Assembly: GCA_030248225.1 (NCBI GenBank)
Contig: JASANE010030209.1
Coordinates: 62,001-126,000 of the forward strand
Direction of reading: 5' to 3'
From: Trileptium ribeirensis
Lineage: Eukaryota; Nematoda; Enoplea; Enoplida; Thoracostomopsidae
DNA length: 64,000 nt
Part shown: piece by piece, positions 54,442-64,000 of the stretch
Layout of the letters: every line of letters begins with the position of its first letter
Numbering within the stretch: the first letter of the stretch is position 1
The notes under the pieces: generated by a model
Database searches by the model: none
The model's input: the letters and a program-made list of their open reading frames with translations, nothing else
Told to the model about the DNA's origin: nothing
Made by a program: the position numbers and the translations under genes

Positions 54442-55340
54442 AAGAAGACGTTGCCCCGAACTTCATGTCGTTCGATAAAGCCTTGCCGCCGGAAAGCGCA
54501 GTAAGCTCGCTGGCAAACTTAACACTTCGTCCGCTCGACGGATACCGCCTTTTCGATGCATCAGAAAATGGGTCTAGTTCGTAAAACACCTCCGACAAAT
54601 GTTCATGCTGACGAACATATTTTGAAAGCGCTGCTCGTTGCTCTTTCACAGTAGAATGATGGCCAATGTTATAACGCGTCAGCAAGTGTCGCACGACGGA
54701 ACTAAAATATTTACCTAAAAAGTTTAGTACGAGAGATCTGTTAGTGTCCAAAGTCTCTCCGGCATTTTCTAAAGTGTTGTAGTAATTTTCTAATTGTCTT
54801 TAGTTGGCTGTACAAATTTCCCACCAACTGATGCGGTGGTCTCTCGAAGCGCTCACGAAGAATTGCGGTCGCTGCTTCATAATTTCGTTCCGTAACTGCC
54901 ATCCCATCAATCGCTTGCAGTGCAACTCCTGACAGTTGTCCTCGCAGATAGGCAAACTTCTCAGCAGAGCTCATAACTTGCTTGTGCACGTTTACTTCGA
55001 AAATTCCCCAAAAATTTGTCCATGCTAAATAATCACCTTTGAAGACTGGCAGGCAGAGCTTCGGTAACTTTGCCGTCTGCTTAGGTTCCGTCCGTTGAAG
55101 TCCAGTAGAATTCGCTGTGTTTGCGGCACCGTTCGTCAATGTCGCCATCAGCCGCTCAACTTCACGTTGGTGTCGACTCAAACTGCAATTCAAATTATTC
55201 GAAACTTCTACTTGAGCAAGATATCCCGTGCTCGGGTCGGAAGCTGTTTTCGCGTATTGTCGAATTGTCGAATTGGACCAGAGCGAGACATGTTTACGTG
55301 CGATATGGACGAAAGGTTCGAACCCTACTCGCAGCGCCAA
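54398..55340 (-). pseudogene. BEL Gag remnant
   Basis: The frame 54741-55340 contains AKLPKLCLPVFKGDYLAWTN and FWGIFEVNVHKQ, the DUF1759-type Gag. It shifts near 54750 into RSLVLNFLGKYFSSVVRHLL. The upstream open part reads through the primer-binding site, so the apparent first Met is not the real start. Confidence 0.8.
55315..55339 (-). other. 25-nt tRNA-Ser-like primer-binding site
   Basis: Read on the + strand this is a T-loop (TTCGAAC), one T-stem strand, a 7-bp acceptor strand (TCGCAGC), a discriminator G and CCA. The minus strand starts TGGCGCTGCGAGTAGG. The match runs through the whole T-loop, longer than the usual 18 nt. Acceptor and T-arm resemble tRNA-Ser. Confidence 0.75.
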
Positions 55341-55355
55341 AAAAACTTCTTCTGC

Positions 55356-56131
55356 TGTGAAGAATAATGATACACCAAATTAGAGCTTACCGCGAAAGTG
55401 TCAGTAATGTCGCAGGAATCTAGAAGTGTCGACGACACGCGTTGCTGACCGCACTTTCCGATATCACTGATTGAACCAGGATGGTCTTGACGTTAGTTGA
55501 CTGATGATTGACTGCGCACGATGCGTTGAACGACTGCGGGCGATACGTTGCTCGATTTGGGACGACTAGGTGCTCGATTGCGGACGATACGTTGGAAGGT
55601 GAACTGTTAGAACCGTAGATGCGGAGTACTTTGTGATAGTAAGCTACGACGAAACACGGAAAGTTGAAGCCGAGTACTTCTGATGTATGGCCGTAATGTC
55701 AATTGCAGGATTTGGTGGTGTGTTAGCAGTAAACAATAGTATAGCTGCAATAAAGGCTGTGTGGAACCATAACGTAGACGACGTTTTATGCCCCGGAGAA
55801 TCAAGATGATGAACGACAATCGGTAGATACTGTCTCAATTAAGGCAAAACAATTAAGATAAAATGACGATGAATAATCGGCGCGAAACAACGATCCCATT
55901 GTTATTATACATGATGCATACATTGTATTAGAATGCTTCTGAAACAATTGCAAGAATATGCGAATTCGGAAACCGGCATCCAAACCGATTTGCTTCGAAC
56001 CGCGGATCGCCGCCACCAAATGAACAGAATGCCGAATGTTCATCTTCATGACATCGTTCCTGGAACAATAAACAAAGACGACGAAACCGAAACGGCAATA
56101 TACATGTTTGTGGATCACAATATCCACAACA
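55356..56131 (-). repeat. Putative LTR of the degraded BEL element
   Basis: The segment between the primer-binding site and CCACAACA at 56131 has TG...CA ends and several repeated GATACGTTG / GACTG motifs. The 16-nt gap to the primer-binding site is unusual, and there is no second copy to confirm it. Confidence 0.35.
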
Positions 56132-56632
56132 CCTCCCCCCAAAAAAATTTTTTGACGCCCCCACTTGAACTTTTTGCTGTAAAAATGTTCGAAGAAACGT
56201 TAATTTTTGCAGCACTTTTAGATTTTTAGACCAAGAATGTTCTAAAAACGTTCATTTTTACACTTTTCCGAAGATGCGTCCTCACTTCATGCCCCGTTTT
56301 TTCCCCAGTTTCCGAAGTGGGAGCCTCATTCCGTCGACCCTTCCGGCTCGGGAGGGTCCGTGATGAAGCAGACAATGGGGTGTTTTACCGGTAGAATAAA
56401 AAAATGGCCACGGGGCATTTTGCCTGGAGCTCCAACCGGGGCACCCGTTTTTAGCCATGGTGAACTTGAAACTTTGGACAAACTGGGTTATTTTTATATG
56501 TATATTTTATTTTCGAACCAACTGATGAGCGATTTAGTTGTATCTTAATCGATAAACTTGCGTCAGGTTAACTCGATCGGTTGAAAAATAATGACGGATT
56601 TATCGTTTGCGGAACTGTCATATTACTTTCAG
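56132..56632. other. Non-coding stretch upstream of receptor exon
   Basis: No coding signal recognised. The last bases (TTACTTTCAG) form the acceptor of the next exon. Confidence 0.5.
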
Positions 56633-56796
56633 ATGGCAATTTGTCGTCGTAACAAAAACTGTGACTAGCTATGCTATGCGGCCGCCAGTCAACGCCGATT
56701 CCCTCTACGCTCTGTACATCCGAACACTGACGATCAATTCTCCGGGCGCTCAAATGGGAATTTCCGACGTTGTCTTCTTCCATACGACGTTCCAGC
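56633..56796 (+). CDS. InR: Receptor exon: FNIII strand with GA..S/GISDV motif
   Basis: Acceptor TTACTTTCAG, donor CAGC|GTAAGT, ending in phase 1. The in-frame end HTTFQ joins the next exon to give FQPPSPVRLDV. Confidence 0.7.
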
Positions 56797-58731
56797 GTAA
56801 GTAAATGAAGACGTTTCAGTTTCCGTGCATTTTTTCTAAAATAGTGGCTTCTATGAAGTGTCTTCGTTAGATTGACAATCTTATATTAGTTCGCGAATAT
56901 TGTAAGAGTTGGACTAGTTCCAGCGTCTTTTCAGAGTGCATCACTCGGGGTCTGTAAATTGTGGGAGTTCTCTTAATGATAACACTGAGCAGGAGGAAGT
57001 AAGCACGCACCGGCTAAAACAGGTGCTACGGTTATCATTCAAAGGTTCTGGTGAGTCTAGAGTTGCTCAGCTCTATTCTCTATATAATATCAAGTAATGC
57101 TTTGATGGCAATCTGTTGGCGAAAGCCACTCGTGTGAGCAATAGCCTGCCATCGGTCTTGTCTGGCCTGTCGACAGTGGAGGGGGGTGGTTGTGCCTGAA
57201 CCATCCACTTTTCAAATCAACCCATGCTCGTGAGATTTTTCTCTGTTCCATCCCCCAATCGGCCAAAACACCTATGTTCAACTAAATTCAAAATTTTTGT
57301 GTCTCAGAATTTATGGTTGTGGTTCAAAATATTTTTAAAATATTAATTACCACTATTTTTATGCTAAAACGACGTTTTATACTTTGAAAATACATGCATT
57401 GCAGTAGAACTACATGAAAATATGTAATATTTCTAAACAAAATTTGCCAGCCCCCGCACCTTGAAATTTCTTCTGAGAATGAACCCTGAAGTTCCACCAC
57501 TTTTCGGAGGGCTGTTTATAGAGCGCTAGAGGGTGACAAACCTCGAATAGAAGTCAACAACTGCCTTGTGTTTCGGGGCTATTGAGCCGAATGCTAGGGC
57601 CATCGCTTATAACAGATGGATCCTTGATATTGAACCTGGAAACAAACTAGCCTTAATCATTTTTACGAACCCAATGTCTCAAAACCAAAGAATTTCAAAC
57701 CAAGCAACTGCCTACTGAGTATACGACCCGCTCTGTTGTACACCTGTGGGTAACGTGATAAATGGTTAAGAAGGCGCGCGTCGCTTCGATGTCGCGGGTG
57801 ACATGCCAAATAGGACAAAAGACTCATAATTGACCTTCAACGTTAGAACAGTGCTGAAGGTTGATTATGAAGAGTTTACTTGGTGAATCCCAGCAGCGAA
57901 AACCTTGATGATCATGGACTGCGCGGAATCGAGCACACTTTTCACCCAGATCTGAATGTGTATATCAAACCATATAATTTTCTCTACTCCGCCACATCGG
58001 CAATAGTTGCTCGAAGTATTTCGTTGTGGGGGTATTTTGGATTTTCACATTTATTTTACAGCTCCGTCGCCAGTACGTCTCGACGTTGCATCGACTCAGT
58101 CGCCAAACGAGATTGAGCTCGCCTATTTGCCACCGGCCAATGCCAACGGCGTGATAACTCATTACCGTATCCAGTGGACACCGCTGAGACCGACAACCGG
58201 GAGGTACACATACTGTCGTGCCGGTGCATTGCCCGACCGAGAAAGAGGTAATACAGCGTATACTTTCGTGACTTAATATTTTGCTTTCGAAAATGGCGCC
58301 CGCATCGTACCTAATTTTTGGGCTTTGTGCCTGTGAAATCCTTATTATTCTTTGTTTCCAGTCATTAAACCAGCAATTTTCTCTAAAATATTTAAACTAT
58401 GCTTTATTCACAGCGAACAAAGTGTGCGTTTGAAAATTCAAGTTAAATAGCATATTAGACAGTCGCTTCGACCGCAACATCGAATGACCAGCCCTTAGAG
58501 CATTTAGTGATCACAGCGGCTGTGTATTTTGGGAATGGTGCCGACAAACGTTTTTCAATATTGATATGCTTACAGTAATTGGCTTTCTAAAATAAGCCAA
58601 TGATTTTGCGATGTTTTTGTTGAACAACATTGTTCTGTTATATTTCGCAGCATTCGTGGCAAGATTTCGGCTCAATCGAATCAAGCCTTCCGAGTTCGAG
58701 ACTTCGCTCAATTTCATCAACAGCATCAAAA
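56633..58731 (+). CDS. InR: Insulin/IGF receptor-like gene, three internal exons
   Basis: Exons 56633-56796, 58062-58247 and 58651-58731 join in phase (1, 1, and out in phase 1) with GT-AG borders. Exon one gives SLYALYIRTL..GAQMGISDVV, the fibronectin III strand that in vertebrate receptors reads YA.FVKT...GAKSDI.YVQT. Exon two gives PNEIELAYLPPANANGVITH then YRIQWTPL and a YC pair, matching the next FNIII start (I.L.W.PP..PNGNITHYL.. and DYC). Exon three gives SEFETSLNFINSI, matching the FE..LHN segment of the insert domain. Role: ligand-binding receptor tyrosine kinase at the cell surface. Kinase and membrane exons should lie to the right of the window. Exons for the L1, Cys-rich and L2 domains were not found. 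No stop codons are seen inside the exons. Confidence 0.72.
56798..58060. other. Intron between receptor exons
   Basis: Non-coding. No mobile element recognised. Confidence 0.55.
58062..58247 (+). CDS. InR: Receptor exon: start of next FNIII domain
   Basis: Acceptor TTTATTTTACAG, donor AGAG|GTAATA. It encodes SPVRLDVASTQSPNEIELAY with the conserved PP..NG.ITHYRIQW block. Confidence 0.78.
58651..58731 (+). CDS. InR: Receptor exon: insert-domain segment
   Basis: Acceptor TATTTCGCAG, donor CAAAA|GTGAGT. 81 nt encoding FVARFRLNRIKPSEFETSLN. Short, so similarity alone would be weak; the phase match with the previous exon supports it. Confidence 0.6.
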
Positions 58732-58732
58732 G

Positions 58733-59685
58733 TGAGTTCGTTTGACAATATCGTTTGTTGCTTGAAAGGTTCTTTAGCTGATGGTTTTTACGGGTATCGC
58801 GGCTTGTTCTAACTCAGCATTTTTACAATGGCAAAATACAATGATCTTTGTCAGCTTTTTGTCGGTTTCGAAATTCGCAGACCTCGCTTTGTAACAGACG
58901 GTTATCAACGAGTTTTTCGCTATTTACTTTTACTAGCTATCTACTCGCATAGCCGAGGAACGGAACGACAACCCTTGAAGTACACTCTCGCCAACAGAAC
59001 AGGCAAGACATCATTAAAGGTGTCATTCGCGAAAAAAGTTTTATAGGTTTCACGATGGAGGAGCGTAGCGCATAATTTGCCCACAAATTTTCTTCATCGC
59101 ATTCAGCAACTTTTGTAGCTTTTTTTTAAATTACAAAATGTGCTTGGCCAGCTCCGTTCCATTATTCTGCGCCGTCGCTGAGTCTTGGCAAAAATATTCA
59201 GTTTTAGGCAAACAGCTGTAGGGTTTTGCAGTTTGCTGAGTTTCTGCGCGAGGATACCCACCGTTAGTCAGTTGGCACCCCATCTGCGTAAGAAGGCTCC
59301 AAATTGGTGGTCGAAATTGATCGGAAGGAAGCTAAATTTCCTGGATCGCTGAGGTAATGTGTTATTTATGCGGTTAAATTGTTAGAGAAAGTATTCAGAA
59401 CATGGATTTATAGCGTCAGTGACAAAGCAGACAAGTATTACTAGTCTCTGTAGCTAAATAGCAATACCTTCAAGACCAGGTGTGGATGTTTTAGGCATTA
59501 TATCGGATGTATTGCTCGAATTTCCGGAAAAACCTTCGTATGTGCTTGATTCCAGTGTGGATGTCGGTAACTGAAGTAAAAAAAGTGTTATATACTGCAT
59601 AATACAACAGATACATTATCACAGACAGACAATCGACCGAATTATGTATAACCAATCTCCATGTATGCATATATCATACACCAAT
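58733..59685. other. Presumed receptor intron, left part
   Basis: No further receptor exon recognised. No identifiable element before the transposase-like gene. Confidence 0.45.
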
Positions 59686-59689
59686 AAGA

Positions 59690-61057
59690 TTGACGGAAAA
59701 TAAAACATGTAATGAAGCTGTCGAAAGCGTCAAGCGACACATAGAGAGCTTCCCAGCTGTCGAAGCGCACTATGTACGTAAGCGGTCGAAAAAACAGTAT
59801 TTGGAACCGGGGCTCAACATGGCAACAATGTACAGGCTGTACCTTGAATGGGTAGCTGAAAACCTACTTCAGCCCGTCTCCCAATACGTCTATTGCGAGA
59901 TATTCCACACCAAGTTTAACCTAGGCTTTTTTGTACCGAAAAAAGACCGATGCTCAGTATGTGAAAAGCCAAAAATGCAGTGCATGACTGGAAATCAGAT
60001 AGCGTAATATAGCAGTAGCGTTAGGGAGCCACATGTTAATCGCGCGCACGATGCGCAAAATGAAAAGGAAATAGATAAATTAAAATCAATCGAGTCGATA
60101 CATGAATGGGGTGGTGATCATTTTTGCATTACCTTTGATCTACAAAGCGTCTTGTACACCCCATGCAGTGATGCTTCTCAAATGTATTATAAATCAAAGC
60201 TTTGTGTTTATAATCTGACAATACTTGAACAAGCATCTCGCCAAAAAGATGCGCCGCCAGAAGGGTTTTGCTTCCTTTGGTGCGAGACAGACGGAAAGCG
60301 GGGCTCAAATGAGATCGGAACCTGCCTCGTTAAATACATTCGGTCGTTGCCCAGTACCGTCAAACGCCTGACCATGTACTCCGATACTTGTGGTGGCCAG
60401 AATCGAAACATAAATATCACTGCCATGCTGGTTCAAGAGGTCAGTCAATCGTCTTTCCTTGAAATTATCGACCACAAGTTTTTAGAGTCGGGACATTCGT
60501 CAATGAAAGTTGACTCAATGCATGCCGCTATTGAAAGGGCAAAGAAATTCCAGAGGGTAACGCACCCCGACGCATGGGAACCTGTGATCATCTCCGCGCG
60601 TCTGAGCAAGCCGTACAACGTTACAGTTCTCGAGCACGCCGATATGTATGACCTGAAGGGGTTTGCAGCTGCGACCGTAACGAACCGTAAGCGTTCAGTC
60701 TCCGGCTCAGAACTGAAAATGATATCCACGAAGTGGTTTCGCTACAAAGCTTCTCATCCGCATTCAGTATTTTACAAAACTAATTATTCGGACATTGGAT
60801 TCGAGGAAGTGATACTTTCTTCTGGTGTGTCAACTCGTCGCCAAAGCAACAACACTGATTATGGTCACGCATATTCGGATAAAATATCGATATCGTCAGA
60901 TAAGTATCGAGACCTGATGTCCCTGATTGCCAATGGGATCATTCCGGAGCGTTACGGCATCGCCGAGTACTACCGGTCGCTGCCGCACAAGGCTAAAACC
61001 GAGCGGCTGCCTCTGCCGTCGTTCGACGAGGATGTTGACAACGAAGACCAAAACTAA
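59690..61057 (+). pseudogene. DDE-like transposase (DUF7869-type) with one internal stop
   Basis: One reading register runs from 59690 to the stop at 61055-61057 with a single TAA at 60005-60007. The N-terminal part has a long helix and a Cys-pair motif (DRCSVCEKPKMQC). After the stop come TFDLQSVL, MYSDTCGGQNRN and HKFLESGHSSMKVDSMHAAI, the acidic blocks of the RNase H-like proteins annotated as DUF7869 in many invertebrate genomes and thought to derive from transposases. The start is not an ATG, so a 5' exon or a lost start is likely. Family name is from memory of motifs; the catalytic assignment is inference. Confidence 0.6.
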
Positions 61058-61299
61058 TAGCGTTGCAGGAATGGACTTAAGGTAATTGTGCTTCATTATC
61101 ACCTTTCATGCACGCTAAGTGTGTTAGTGCACAATTTGCTTAAGCCCAACAATGTGATATAACTGCAGTTCTGACAGTGCTTTATTGAAATGGCCATGCG
61201 TAAGTGAAGCGCACTAAGGCTCTTATGTTATATATAAAATATATAAGAAATCATACAACTTTTGTAATCACAGTGAAATAAAAACACTGTATCTCAAAA

Positions 61300-61700
61300 C
61301 GTGTGAAATGGACTTAAGCATTTTGTGCTCTAAGGTATCGATTTTTAACCTCAAAAGGTCTCTAGCGGTACCAATTATAGGAAACATGTCCTCCAAATGG
61401 CTAGACCGCGACCCTTTTTGTCCGACTTGCATACAAACAGACCATAGTTCAAGTGTCGCTGCGTCAACCTATAGAATGAAGGCTTATTTCGGATTAAAAT
61501 TTGAACGCCAGGGGCTCTTTGCGACCCCTGTAACAAGTTTTAGGAAGTTCGTTTTGCATAGAGACGTCGATATTCGAAAAATTCAAGGTTTTTACGTCGG
61601 AAGGGGTCTAAACACTGTACATTCGAAAGCGTATCATTTTGGCTTCAAAAAGTGGTGTTTAAAATTACATGCTTTCGTGAAATGACCCCTATATTTTACA
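61300..61700. other. Unassigned open frame region
   Basis: A 125-codon + frame (61308-61685) with two Cys pairs (FCPTCIQTD) has no family I can name. Probably chance or a remnant linked to the neighbouring transposase. Confidence 0.25.
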
Positions 61701-61814
61701 TACCATTCGAACCTCAATGACTTGAGTCGAATGGTGGTAAAATCAGCATAATCGGATCACGTAACAACGACTTAGGTTCAGACTGAGCCTCAGTAGTGTT
61801 GTGAACCAGACGGA

Positions 61815-61985
61815 TTTTTCGTTGGCCGGCCGACCGTGAAATTTTGCGGCCAACCGCAGTCTGCCCGGCGAGCCGGTAAACGGTCGGCCGATATCGGAAT
61901 TCCAGTCAGCCTACCCGGCCGAAAGCCGAAGGGCGCGTGGAAGCTTGACCGGCCGGCGGCTGCCGGCTTTTCTGGACGTTACCCG
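61815..61985. repeat. GC-rich patch of CGGCCGGC-type motifs
   Basis: A ~170-bp island of CGGCC, GGCCG and GCCGG words in AT-rich surroundings. The words are self-complementary and can fold locally. It could be the end of an unidentified element. Confidence 0.5.
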
Positions 61986-61999
61986 ACATTAAGAACAAC

Positions 62000-64000
62000 T
62001 ACACAAATACCACTTCGGGCCTATATTGTCATATTGGTACGGCACGAAACCTACAGCGAATATTCCTTTTAGGCTGCTGTGAACGACTGTGACAATCACA
62101 ACAGGCAACAAAATTATTCGCTTGTTGAATAATATGGTGTAATAATAACTACACAATGATCGCTTGGGGTCTAAATTTTGACGCCCGCACCGACCCAACA
62201 ACTTCGGGACTCGAGTTCACCTGAACCAACTTTCAATCTGAGCACATAACTACAGCATTGACTCAAAAGTAACTATGTGAAGATAAATAAGTGTAAGTAA
62301 GAACTTACCTTAGCAGCTGTTCATACAATAATCCTTATCGGTTACATTTTAGCACTTTTAGATTGATACACGAATAAATAAGGAAAGATGTGTGGGTAAA
62401 ATGCGTAATTACAGTAGTGAAACTTTTGTACTTCCACTGTACTCGAGAACGTCTTTTGGGCTTAAGAACGGACCCGTGTTCAAAGGTCGATCCAAGAGAA
62501 AACCTGACATAGCTGCAAACTCTACTTTACTAATCACCGTATACGCTATGATCTTACGGAATACGTTTTTGTAATAAAATATAGTACACGCACCATCGTT
62601 ATCTCCAAATTTCATTGCCGTTACATTGCTCCGCGTTCTACCTCGTTTTTCTATTTTCCGTAGCTTTTTGTTGGACACAGTAATATTCGCCTGGGTAGTA
62701 GTTCTGAAACAATGAAACCATTCTAGAATAAAATTTAGGTTTAAAACACAAAAATACTTTAACTTAGTGTAATTGTGAACTATTATGCACATGATTTTTC
62801 CACATCAATTTCACCAGAATGCAAGCCGTGTGATCGTCCAATAACGACGCCGAGGATCTGTTATGCGGGTTATAGCACCCGTTTTCACCAGCAGCCAAGT
62901 ATTATGATAAAATTTATTCAATGTCGTTATCTACAGCGACAATGTTGTCACTATGCGACTCAGCTTGACAATGCCATCTTCCTTACAAAAATGCAAAAAT
63001 TTTCGGCTCTTAAGGAAGAACACTTGACACCTGAAATTTTTAAAAAATGTCCTTGCACATGTGCTCATGTTATATATATCGTTTAAGAATTTGTTAAAGT
63101 AAATCATAGTCCAAAAACTAATTGCACCTACCAAGTATTAATGAAAAACTGACTCAATAATATGTCACCAACATTTATTGTGTTAAGTGTCTCTGTCCGT
63201 TTTGACGGATCACATTGAGATGGACAGAGCTGCAATTATTTACAACATTTGTCCTTTCAGGACATGCAGAATGATAAATAACAGAACGGCATCTCAGAAA
63301 ACTGTGGTGTCAAGGGGATACCACTGAACAACCGAAGCCTTAGGAAATCAATCTTGTCAGGACTATCGTTGAAATAAGTATGATTTGTACAGTGCAACTT
63401 GGAGGACTGCAGCTAATTTTAATGCTGTAAACCCAATACGTACGAAATCCTGGCTGAGTGGGTCCCAAGGCAAGACTCGTATTTGTCAATTGACTAAGTT
63501 TCTGGTTGTAAGTATGACTCGCCACTCAACATCAATGTTCGATTCGAAAGCTGTAGTTACGTTACTAACTTATGAACTAAGATAATTCCAAATATATTTT
63601 TCAACTAGTTTCCATGAAGATATAATATAAACCTCCCAGGAGTGACTGAAACAGAAAAAAATACAAAAAAAACGAGACATAATCAACTTTGAGAAACATC
63701 ATGCCAATATCGAACGTAAAAAGAATTCTTTTAAGGCCGATATTTAAGCCACTATTATCTGCGCAATATCCGCCCATTTCAAGAACATTATCCAGAAAGC
63801 TGCTTTCGCAAAAATCTCAAAGCAAAAACGCGATAAATTTTCAGGTGAATTTTAAAACACTGCTTCTTTCTGAGATGTTAGAGTTTTATATCACATCTAG
63901 TTTTGAATCAAGGCAAATTCTTTGCATATAAAAGAAGTTCATTCCACTGGCTTGTATTACATCAGAGTTAGAAATGATAAGTGTGTTCAACTTGTGTACA
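62000..64000. other. Non-coding right end of window
   Basis: No recognised gene, receptor exon or element. Several short open frames have no coding character. Confidence 0.45.

Larger units (their letters stand above)
51749..55340 (-). mobile_element. Degraded BEL/Pao element, gag to RNase H, integrase missing
   Basis: Reading on the minus strand from 55340 down: gag, CCHC region, protease, reverse transcriptase with a tandem expansion, and Pao/RNase H up to about 51749. Many frameshifts and stops. The integrase and 3' LTR are gone; at 51740 it borders the repeat fragment and the other BEL element. Confidence 0.85.

Noticed and set aside
55315..55345. A tRNA gene on the + strand because of GGTTCGAACCC and CCA
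   Set aside because: Only the T-loop and acceptor strand are present. The 5' acceptor, D-arm and anticodon arm are absent, and an encoded CCA next to a BEL gag fits a primer-binding site.

Overview
The window is nuclear DNA from an animal, most likely an invertebrate. It is AT-rich, has GT-AG introns, long non-coding stretches and a heavy load of transposable elements. Two host genes can be recognised, both on the + strand. The sequence alone does not identify the species.

Host gene 1 is a complete DDI1/DDI2-type ubiquitin-shuttle protease gene in eight exons (13793-41344). The spliced exons are in phase and total 1356 nt (451 codons plus stop), giving a UBL domain, the DDI helical region, a retroviral-type aspartyl protease domain and a C-terminal UBA. 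The coding sequence is spread over 27.5 kb because the introns are full of mobile DNA. Host gene 2 is a piece of an insulin/IGF-receptor-like gene: three exons with matching phases at 56633-58731 that encode fibronectin type III segments. Its kinase exons would lie beyond the right edge, and its ectodomain start is not visible.

From left to right: (1) 1.7-7.35 kb is a decayed Ty3/Gypsy element. Its Gag-side polyprotein begins with two 2A-like ribosome-skipping motifs that bracket an IMPACT/UPF0029 (YIH1/YigZ family) domain. This is the most unusual system in the window. (2) 7.5-13.7 kb is mostly non-coding, with a BEL-type gag scrap, one hAT-type element and an inserted repeat. (3) 13.8-41.3 kb is the DDI gene. 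It holds four of the five copies of a ~1-1.2 kb hAT-like non-autonomous element with 8-bp target duplications; one of these is split by a second, degraded Ty3/Gypsy element. The fourth intron holds a young 8.2 kb BEL/Pao element with ~98% identical LTRs and an extra intact ORF encoding an SGNH/GDSL-esterase-like domain. Several minisatellites also lie in the introns. (4) 41.5-45.2 kb has the fifth hAT-like copy, short pogo-like elements with CAGTACTCGCC ends and an unexplained open reading region. (5) 45.6-56.1 kb has tandem repeats, an ISXO2-like transposase remnant and two more BEL/Pao elements on the minus strand, one with a 74-bp tandem expansion at its reverse transcriptase active-site motif. 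(6) 56.6-64 kb has the insulin-receptor-like exons and a DDE-like transposase gene with one stop codon.

The two host genes do not form an operon. The main link between host and mobile content is positional: DDI itself carries a retrovirus-type protease fold, and the intron that splits its catalytic DSG|A motif is where the BEL element has landed.
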